Assembly (NCBI GenBank): GCA_010671905.1
Contig: JAAHII010000002.1
Span: 186,001 to 250,000, forward strand
Direction: 5' to 3'
From: Leptolyngbya sp. SIOISBB
GTDB lineage: Bacteria > Cyanobacteriota > Cyanobacteriia > Phormidesmidales > Phormidesmidaceae
DNA length: 64,000 nt
Part shown: piece after piece, positions 57,971 to 64,000 of the stretch
Layout of the letters: every line of letters starts with the position of its first letter
Numbering within the stretch: position 1 is the stretch's first letter
The notes under the pieces: generated by a model
Database searches by the model: none
Told to the model about the DNA's origin: nothing
The model's input: the letters and a program-made list of their open reading frames with translations, nothing else
Made by a program: the position numbers and the translations under genes

Positions 57971-58915
57971 TTACGTTCTTGGTAACAATTGAGTCATTAC
58001 TTGTTCCACCAACACCTCCGGCACGGGTATGCTTGCCCCTGAAAGCCATGGTCCGCAGGTCATCTCAAGAAAAGGGGCTCGTCGATGAACTGTTGTAATC
58101 TTGTCCAAGCTACTCGTGATGACACTGAGGCACCGTAAATTACTACGATCGCAACAAAATTCGTGCCATTTCTTAACTTCGTCTGATTTAGAGCTAATAA
58201 CGAGGTAGTGTGAGCAGGCCTCTAACACGGGCTGTTTCTCTGGTTGCACCTTCCCTCCGACATCCACAATCACTAAAGATTTTTGGCGACGCAGTTGCAA
58301 TATGGCTTGGGCCTGATAGGGGTAGAAAGTATCGGTCAGTTCACCTTTATAGGCTAGCTTGAAGGCTTCTCGGTCTGCGTGAGTGGCGGTATCGGGCAAT
58401 TCTAAAATCCAGTTGCCTTCGCCATCCCACTGAGCGCGTTGCAAAAACACATCGGGAAAGTCAGGTAGTAGCGCCTGGAACAGGGCATGACTGAGCACGG
58501 ATTTACCGCTATCGGGTGGTCCTACAATCAGCAGGGCAGATCCGAGTCGCGGTTTGCCGTAAGAAAGCTGCAGGGGAACGACTTGCCCGACGCGAACTTG
58601 TTGGCAATGGGTGGTGACCATCACCGCGCCGAGACGCGGGTCGTAACAGGCCACCCAAGCGGTGGGATGCAGTTCATGCACCAAATGGGCATAGAGCCAG
58701 ATGGGGGCGCGTCCGGAAATGACGATACCTCCGGTGGGGTCAAGCCCTGGTGGCAGCTGCAACGATCGCAAATCCGCTGGGGTCATCAATCGATCCAGAC
58801 TGGTCAATGCCACCGAGAGCAGTTGAAAGCGCAAGTTGTCTATCGTCTGAGGTTCGCTCAGTGTTAGGTGAACGTTGCTGGTAAGTGTGCTGACCATAGC
58901 TGCGGGTTTCATCAA
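57971..58915 (-). CDS. csx3: Csx3 (Crn3-type ring nuclease) fused to a P-loop AAA/kinase-like domain
   Basis: 314 residues. N-terminal Csx3 part: VISGRAPIWLYAHLVHELHP followed by ACYDPRLGAVMVTTHC, the conserved core of this family, which cuts cyclic tetra-adenylate. C-terminal P-loop domain: SALLIVGPPDSGKSVLSHAL (Walker A), LVIVDVGGKVQPEKQPVLEA, HYLVISSKSDEVKKWHEFC. Csx3-AAA fusions are known in cyanobacterial type III loci, but the AAA part has no clear job. First gene of the effector operon, divergent from the WYL-type regulator. It would end the signal made by Cas10. Confidence 0.82.
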   Translation of the reverse strand: MMKPAAMVSTLTSNVHLTLSEPQTIDNLRFQLLSVALTSLDRLMTPADLRSLQLPPGLDPTGGIVISGRAPIWLYAHLVHELHPTAWVACYDPRLGAVMVTTHCQQVRVGQVVPLQLSYGKPRLGSALLIVGPPDSGKSVLSHALFQALLPDFPDVFLQRAQWDGEGNWILELPDTATHADREAFKLAYKGELTDTFYPYQAQAILQLRRQKSLVIVDVGGKVQPEKQPVLEACSHYLVISSKSDEVKKWHEFCCDRSNLRCLSVITSSLDKITTVHRRAPFLEMTCGPWLSGASIPVPEVLVEQVMTQLLPRT

Positions 58916-58956
58916 GACGCCCTCAGCTTACACTAGGGTTTGAAGAGGGGGATTCC

Positions 58957-59019
58957 AAGGCAGAAGGCAGAAGGCAGAAGGCAGAAGGCAGAAGGCAGAA
59001 GGCAGAAGGCAGAAGGCAG
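58957..59019. repeat. Nine perfect AAGGCAG heptamers in the divergent cas promoter region
   Basis: Nine exact tandem copies span 63 bp of the 193-bp gap between the effector operon (left) and the WYL-type regulator (right). Slippage here would change promoter spacing. This is the longest heptamer tract of the window. Confidence 0.95.
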
Positions 59020-59108
59020 AAAGCGGAGAATTTTTAAACGCCCGGTCTCCCTATCTCCCCAGCCCCCATCTCTCCAACACTCAACTTCCCCACTCAAATG
59101 GCTATTCC

Positions 59109-60566
59109 ATGCCAATGTCAGAAAGCTTTGATTACCCGCCGTCTCCAGCAGTATTGCAGGCACTCAGTGCGGGCCAGTTGGCCAGTCGTTGGCAGCGATC
59201 GCTGCGGTTGTGGTGGCTGCTGCGATCGCTCTATGGGCAGGAGTCGCCTTGGCGTGAAAGTCTGCCTCACCCCTTTCGCTATGGCGATTTACGGGCCAAA
59301 TTGTTTGCCCCGACCCATAGCATGGCCGATCAGGCAGCGGCAAAAAGTCTGGGAGAGCACTGTCAGGGTAGTCAGTGCTTGTGTCAGCGATCGCTGGCGA
59401 CGTTACTCGAAGCGGCAGATTCCCTAGATTGGGCAGACTGGCAAGCGGCGATGGCCCAGCAGACCGGCATGAGGCTGTCTGATTGGGAGCAGGTGATGCT
59501 TCAGGCTCCGTTTGCAGTGGGGCATCGCTCCATTCGGGATGACTTGAAAGCGTTAGTCGAGATGGGCTGGCTGCAACAGGCAGGTAGAGGGCAGTTTGCT
59601 CGAATCGCAGCAGTCAACTGGCCGCCGCTACCAGTCTCAAACGAGAGCCCGACCGATCCGCTGTTCAGTAGGGAGGAAACCTGGGAACTGCTGAAGGTTT
59701 TAGAAGAAATTGCCTTTGTGCAGCCGCAGCTCAATGTAGTGATTGATCGCCTTTGGCAGCGGGTGACTCACCCCACAGCAGCCCGCTTGCCCAGGAGTGG
59801 AGAAAAAGAGAAGCGGATCTTCCTGCACTTAGATTACATTTTGCCGCCAGAGATGCAGGAGCAGGTCGATAACTTGCAGTACGACATTGAGCAACTCTGG
59901 CAACAACCGGAGGGCGGCGTGATTCAGTTTGAGGTGTGGATGGCGCGTCAAGAGCGGCAAACAACGGTAACGGTGTATCCGGTGTGTTTGCACTATGCGC
60001 GGCGAGCGAAGTACCTCAGTGCTTATGGGGTTGACCCCGAGGGACAGATCGCTTGGCACAACTATCGCCTAGACCGCATTGTGTCGGAGCGAGTAAAGGT
60101 GTTGCCCTGGGCAGATTCCCAGGTTCCCCCAGCATTAATGGCGATGAAGAATCGCGGTCAACTGCCGACCCCAGACTATGTGGAAAGCCAGTTGGCAAAG
60201 GCCTGGGGATTCAATTTCTATCTACCGAAGGCCTGGCTGTTGATGCGATTTTCGCCCTGGTTTGCGCGGGGCTATGTTGATAATACAGAGCGCCATCCGA
60301 CGTTTGCACGAGTGGAGTATGGGGAGCTGGATTCTCTCATTGCTCAACACGTGCCCTTAGGGCAGCAGGCACTGGTGCAGCAGGTAGTAGCGACGCGATC
60401 TTCCCAAGATGTGTACTACGCCGGTTGGGTGCGACTAGGGGACATCAATGGGGTGATGCGCCTGCGGGATTGGCGACCTCAGGGAGAGGTGATTACGCCT
60501 TGGTCGCTGCGACAGCAGATGCGAAAAGAGGCACAGCAGGAGGTAGCGACTTATGGGAAAGGATGA
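59109..60566 (+). CDS. CRISPR-associated WYL-domain protein (TIGR03985-like regulator)
   Basis: 485 residues. N-terminal helical region (SAGQLASRWQRSLRLWWLLR), a winged-helix-like segment (HRSIRDDLKALVEMGWLQQA), then a large domain with the WYL-type pattern (TVTVYPVCLHYARRAKYLSA, AWHNYRLDRIVSERVKVLPW). I recognise it as the CRISPR-linked TIGR03985 family, common next to cyanobacterial type III-D loci. Divergent from csx3-AAA, so it may control the effector operon, perhaps by binding a ligand such as a nucleotide. Mode of action not visible. Confidence 0.72.
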   Translation: MPMSESFDYPPSPAVLQALSAGQLASRWQRSLRLWWLLRSLYGQESPWRESLPHPFRYGDLRAKLFAPTHSMADQAAAKSLGEHCQGSQCLCQRSLATLLEAADSLDWADWQAAMAQQTGMRLSDWEQVMLQAPFAVGHRSIRDDLKALVEMGWLQQAGRGQFARIAAVNWPPLPVSNESPTDPLFSREETWELLKVLEEIAFVQPQLNVVIDRLWQRVTHPTAARLPRSGEKEKRIFLHLDYILPPEMQEQVDNLQYDIEQLWQQPEGGVIQFEVWMARQERQTTVTVYPVCLHYARRAKYLSAYGVDPEGQIAWHNYRLDRIVSERVKVLPWADSQVPPALMAMKNRGQLPTPDYVESQLAKAWGFNFYLPKAWLLMRFSPWFARGYVDNTERHPTFARVEYGELDSLIAQHVPLGQQALVQQVVATRSSQDVYYAGWVRLGDINGVMRLRDWRPQGEVITPWSLRQQMRKEAQQEVATYGKG

Positions 60567-60984
60567 AGGATGAAGGCAGAAGTAAAAGCGTTACTGAATG
60601 GTGGTTGCAGCGATCGCGGCGGCTCTGGCCAAGCGACAAGGTTGCCATCTCCCCATCTCCCCATCCCCCTATCTCTCACCTCCCCATCCCCCTATCTCTC
60701 ACCTCCCCATCCCCCTAGGGTTGATTCTCTACAGGGAGAAACTTAGCTATGATCCGGCATCTCCGTTAGACCTCAAAATGAACGCAACATAAAAATGAGG
60801 GTTTCACCTTTTTTCTTTGTCGAGAGAATCAGCCCTACCCCATCCCCCTATCTCCCCATCACTCCCCACCTACGATGTGCAGCGCTATTTCACAGAACCG
60901 GTATCAGAGAGGAGAAATGTTGCGAAATGCTGTGTTTTGGCTGGCAATGGCGGAAAATTTCAGTAGGATGGCCCCAAGACTTTC
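60567..60984. repeat. Intergenic region with pyrimidine-rich tandem repeats
   Basis: GATGAAGGATGAAGGCAGAA just after the WYL gene, then units of CTCCCCATCCCCCTATCTCT repeated between about 60648 and 60720 and again near 60838-60866. These are short-repeat families of cyanobacteria. No gene is credible; the frame 60795-61436 is open only because it runs into the repeats of array 3. Confidence 0.7.
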
Positions 60985-61180
60985 ATTTTCGTGGGGGTCT
61001 GTCGATCCTTGAAAACCGCATAGTTTCGTCAACCCTAGCGAATCGCTTGTCGTATATGGCTTTCAGCCATTTTTCAAGGGGGCTTGTTGAAAGTGATTCC
61101 TATCAATTTTGCCTTCCGTCAGACCCCCGCGAAAATAGCTATCTGGAACCCTTGCAGCATCAGGGTTCTGAAAGGCAGGG
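60985..61180 (+). promoter_or_regulatory. CRISPR array 3 leader with nested inverted repeats
   Basis: ATTTTCGTGGGGGTCTG (60985-61001) pairs with CAGACCCCCGCGAAAAT (61120-61136) with one G-T position; inside it CCTTGAAAA (61007-61015) pairs with TTTTCAAGG (about 61071-61079). The same arms are in the array 2 leader. The transcript could fold into one long hairpin ending just before the first repeat. Confidence 0.85.
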
Positions 61181-61851
61181 GTTCAAACCTCATTACCCCG
61201 CAAGGGGATGGAAACGAGCAGTTGCCACCATCGTTGGTGTAGGATCGGTGGTTCAAACCTCATTACCCCGCAAGGGGATGGAAACAATGCAGAGACCAGC
61301 GATCCCACAAGCCTCTTGTTGGTTCAAACCTCATTACCCCGCAAGGGGATGGAAACCCTCAGTGGGCTCAGACAGCTCCACCTCGACGGTTCAAACCTCA
61401 TTACCCCGCAAGGGGATGGAAACACCACTGTTGTAGAAAAACGCACCACCGTGTCCAGTTCAAACCTCATTACCCCGCAAGGGGATGGAAACCCCTGTAA
61501 TAACGGTCCCTGTAACGCTCTACAAGTTCAAACCTCATTACCCCGCAAGGGGATGGAAACCTGCAGGCCGTTACTCTTTAGGGTCCAAAATGCATAATGG
61601 TTCAAACCTCATTACCCCGCAAGGGGATGGAAACAATCGCAGCGTATCTCCTTCCCACATCGCGCCGTAAGGGTTCAAACCTCATTACCCCGCAAGGGGA
61701 TGGAAACACTCCATTTTTGTCATGATGTTTCCGCCGCCCATGAGGGTTCAAACCTCATTACCCCGCAAGGGGATGGAAACTGTTTGCGGGTTGCTCCTCC
61801 TGACGTGTTGTCAGGTGTTCAAACCTCATTACCCCGCAAGGGGATGGAAAC
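61181..61851 (+). CRISPR. CRISPR array 3: 10 repeats
   Basis: Ten 35-nt repeats start at 61181, 61251, 61322, 61389, 61458, 61526, 61600, 61673, 61746 and 61817. They begin GTTCAAACCTCATTA, have the core CCCCGCAAGGGG and end ATGGAAAC. They differ from array 2 at two places (CCTC for CTCC, GAT for GAC). Spacers are 32-39 nt. Repeats look uniform; short array after an intact leader. Confidence 0.97.
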
Positions 61852-62713
61852 CAAGTGGAAAGGATGAAGGCAAAAGGAGAAAGGATGAAGGGGTGCTCGG
61901 TTAGGAGCTGAGGAGATAGCTCTAAAGATTTTAGGTTTTTAGGTTGCCGCCAGTTCCTCGACCACAAATTTTCTGCCCTCTGCCTTCATCCTTCTGCCTT
62001 TCCTCACGGGGACGGAAACGGCGTAAAAAGGATGAAGGCAGAAGGATGAAGGATGAATGGGGGCCAGGCTGGGAGTTCTACATCTGCCCATCGCATGGTT
62101 GCTTGTCTAGTCCTCTTAAGTCCTTTCCGGTAAGCGTTTCTGCTTTCATCCTTTTGCCTTCTGATTTTTGCCTTTGGCTACGGGGACGGAAACGGAAACT
62201 AAAGGATGTAGGGCTTGGCCCGTGCGAAGCAGGCAGAAGGATGAATGGAAAACGGGATAGGTTTTGCTAACTTTGCCTCCTTTTTTTGATGGATTCGGTT
62301 GCTCTTTGATGTTCAGTTAAGCTAAAACCCATCGACTTTGCGTATTTGGATAACAGGGAAAACTCGTTAGATAGCTGACTTTTCCCGTTATCTTTTTGGG
62401 AGAAAAATCTGGCAGGTTTTGATCACTCTGAAAGCCTAAAGACTCGTTTCCGATTCTCAATAGATGCTTCTTGTTGCGAGTCGCCTTCGCTCCCAGAACC
62501 CTTGATATTTGGTCATCCTAGGACTTAGTAGGAAAAGTCAGGTTAGATAGGCGTCCTCGCCTGTCCCACCCCACCTAAAGGTGAGCAGTTGTGCAAATTA
62601 AAGGGCAAGCAGCTTAGCTCGTCATTTCTGCCTTCTGATTTCTGCCTTTTCTCAGCCTTCTGCTATAACGAGAGCATTCACATTGATGAATACTGCCTAT
62701 TAGGAGTCTTGCT
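61852..62713. repeat. Array 3 trailer: CRISPR repeat remnants interleaved with heptamer repeats
   Basis: Two partial repeats, ACGGGGACGGAAAC at 62006-62019 and 62180-62193, keep only the 3' half and have the GAC variant of array 2, not GAT as in array 3. Each is preceded by CTTCATCCTTCTGCC-type and followed by GGATGAAGGCAGAAGG-type short repeats, which are complementary to one another. From 62250 to 62713 there is no gene and no other recognised element except one more heptamer-like tract near 62625. Confidence 0.75.
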
Positions 62714-63277
62714 ATGGTCCAAACTCCTGCTAAGTCTCTGACACTAGAAGACTTCCTTAAACGGCCCGAGACCGAACCGGCCAGCGAGTACATCGACGGG
62801 CAAATTATTCAGAAGCCAATGCCCCGGGGAGAACACAGTGCGATTCAGACAGAGCTGTCCCCAACGATTAATCAGGTTGTTAAGTCTGCGCAAATCGCCC
62901 GAGCATTTACTGCGTTACGCTGCACATTTGGTGGACGCTCCATTGTGCCTGACATTGCCGTGTTTCAATGGGCTAAAATTCCCCGTCAAGAGAATGGCAG
63001 AGTTGCCAACGTGTTTGCCATCGCTCCAGATTGGACGATTGAAATTCTTTCCCCTGATCAAAGCCAAACCAAAGTGACTAAAAATATTCTCCATTGCCTG
63101 AGTTATGGCACGCAAATGGGGTGGCTCATTGACCCAGATGATCAGTCTGTTTTTGTGTATTTACCTGATCAACCGACTGCCGTTTACGATGCCCCTGAGC
63201 GTTTATTACCAACGCCAGCATTCGCCCAAAATTTCAACCTTTCCATTGCCAATTTGTTTAGCTGGTTAATGGCGTGA
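62714..63277 (+). CDS. Uma2-family protein
   Basis: 187 residues with GAGTCTTGCT ahead of the ATG. Motifs: LEDFLKRPETEPASEYIDGQ, SIVPDIAVFQWAKIPRQENG, APDWTIEILSPDQSQTKVTK, LSYGTQMGWLIDPDDQSVFV. This is the subgroup with the EFL..PETKP-type N-terminus common in cyanobacteria. Reads intact. Confidence 0.9.
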   Translation: MVQTPAKSLTLEDFLKRPETEPASEYIDGQIIQKPMPRGEHSAIQTELSPTINQVVKSAQIARAFTALRCTFGGRSIVPDIAVFQWAKIPRQENGRVANVFAIAPDWTIEILSPDQSQTKVTKNILHCLSYGTQMGWLIDPDDQSVFVYLPDQPTAVYDAPERLLPTPAFAQNFNLSIANLFSWLMA

Positions 63278-63342
63278 AGCCGCTCTTCTGCCTTCTGATT
63301 TCCGCCTTTCGCTAAGCTAGAGTCATCCGGGAGGACGTAGCC

Positions 63343-63930
63343 ATGACTGCCTTTACCATTGACCTCAGCCCGATCGCGCGCCTCAATCACAGCCAGTTTG
63401 AGCGGCTTTGTGCGGCCAACCCCGATATCAAATTTGAACGCACCGCCACTGGAGCCCTCGTCATCATGTCCCCTACTGGCGGCGAAACCGGCCGCAGCAA
63501 TGCCGAACTATCGGCTGACTTTGTCACTTGGAATCGCCGCACCCAACTAGGTGTCGTGTTTGATTCCTCGACCTGCTTCAAACTGCCTGGTGGCGGAGAC
63601 CGATCGCCCGATGTGGCCTGGGTCGAGAAGTCTCGCTGGGAGACCCTTACTCCAGAGCAACAGCGAAAATTTCCACCCCTATGTCCCGACTTTGTATTGG
63701 AGCTGGTTTCCCCCAGCGATAACGTCAACACCGTGCGGGCCAAAATGCAGGAATATCTCGACAGTGGTCTGCGTTTAGGTTGGCTCATTGATCCGCCAAC
63801 CCAGCAGGTGGAAATTTATCGGCCTGACCAGCCCGTTGACGTGTTGGCAGCACCGGATGAACTGAACGGTGATCCGGTCTTACCCGGTTTAGTCTTGTCA
63901 GTCGCGTGGTTGTGGCGATCGCCCTCCTGA
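63343..63930 (+). CDS. Uma2-family protein
   Basis: 195 residues, ATG preceded by GGGAGGACG. Motifs: NPDIKFERTATGALVIMSPT, GGGDRSPDVAWVEKSRWETL, CPDFVLELVSPSDNVNTVRA, KMQEYLDSGLRLGWLIDPPT. Heptamer-like repeats (CTTCTGCCTTCTGATTT) separate it from the preceding Uma2 gene. Reads intact; from a different Uma2 subgroup than its neighbour. Confidence 0.9.
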   Translation: MTAFTIDLSPIARLNHSQFERLCAANPDIKFERTATGALVIMSPTGGETGRSNAELSADFVTWNRRTQLGVVFDSSTCFKLPGGGDRSPDVAWVEKSRWETLTPEQQRKFPPLCPDFVLELVSPSDNVNTVRAKMQEYLDSGLRLGWLIDPPTQQVEIYRPDQPVDVLAAPDELNGDPVLPGLVLSVAWLWRSPS

Positions 63931-63945
63931 CCAGCTGTCTTTTTT

Positions 63946-63973
63946 CTGCCTTCTGCCTTCTGCCTTCTGCCTT
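63946..63973. repeat. CTGCCTT heptamer repeats after the last gene
   Basis: Four perfect tandem copies of CTGCCTT, the complement of the AAGGCAG unit, followed by degenerate copies to the window edge. Opposite orientation to the tract at 58957. Confidence 0.9.
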
Positions 63974-64000
63974 TTCTTCGCCTTCTGCCTTTCATGCCAT

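Noticed and set aside
58957-59019. Tandem repeat considered as a CRISPR-like array.
   Set aside because: Seven-base units without spacers; a cyanobacterial short tandem repeat.
60795-61436. Plus-strand open frame of 213 residues over leader and array 3.
   Set aside because: Open only because repeat and leader sequence lack stops in this frame; the translated repeat GFKPHYPARGWK is a CRISPR artefact.
40712-61851. Spacers matching other parts of this window (self-targeting).
   Set aside because: No match was noticed by eye, but a full comparison was not possible; a nucleotide search of all 49 spacers would settle it.

Overview
The window looks like a chromosomal stretch of a filamentous cyanobacterium (Leptolyngbya/Nodosilinea-like; genus not provable here). 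Grounds: many HIP1-type GCGATCGC sites, heptanucleotide short tandem repeats (AAGGCAG and its complement), many Uma2-family genes, a fatty acyl-AMP ligase-started NRPS, and a CRISPR system with RT-Cas1 and type III-Dv-like effectors. It is an accessory region rich in insertion sequences and broken genes.

Layout. (1) 1-12946, minus strand: a lipopeptide NRPS operon: FAAL-ACP-C-A-PCP, then C-A(MT)-PCP-C-dioxygenase, then a condensation domain running off the left edge. The first gene carries a one-base frameshift near its start. (2) 13.5-17.2 kb: a divergent, frameshifted penicillin/acyl-homoserine-lactone acylase, a Uma2 pseudogene with two nonsense codons, and a decayed IS1-like element. (3) 17.2-18.3 kb: CRISPR array 1, whose repeat changes type halfway. 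(4) 18.4-21.8 kb: nested IS5, IS200 and IS605 debris that cut a hypothetical gene and a DMT-type transporter gene. (5) 22.2-31.1 kb, minus strand: a redox island with three separate Rieske proteins (Rieske plus ferric-reductase-like membrane domain, Rieske plus TPP enzyme, Rieske plus GltB-type FMN enzyme) and small membrane proteins. (6) 31-36.3 kb: a gene-poor stretch with a perfect hairpin, a small exported triple-repeat protein, an IS110 transposase, and an HTH-NB-ARC ATPase paired with a membrane protein. (7) 36.5-42.8 kb: an adaptation module (RT-Cas1, Cas2, two four-helix-bundle proteins, a coiled-coil DUF2325-like protein) followed by CRISPR array 2 (30 repeats). (8) 43-48.3 kb: two broken TPR genes, a small conserved protein and three Uma2 genes. 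(9) 48.3-60.6 kb: a type III-Dv-like effector operon on the minus strand (Csx3-AAA, Cas10, Cas7-Cas5-Cas11, Cas7-2x, Csx19, Cas7-insertion, SAVED-like) with a divergent WYL-type regulator. (10) 61-64 kb: CRISPR array 3 (10 repeats), degenerate repeat pieces mixed with heptamer repeats, and two Uma2 genes.

How the parts work together. Arrays 2 and 3 have nearly the same repeat and homologous, self-complementary leaders; array 1 has a diverged version of the leader motif. RT-Cas1/Cas2 would add spacers, possibly from RNA, and the III-Dv-like complex would use the crRNAs. Cas10 keeps its GGDD motif, so cyclic oligoadenylate signalling is expected, with the SAVED-like protein as candidate sensor and Csx3-AAA as candidate ring nuclease. 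No Cas6 is visible. At least five genes carry single-base frameshifts and three carry in-frame stops. Either the region is decaying or part of this is residual sequencing error; the nonsense codons argue for real decay in several loci.
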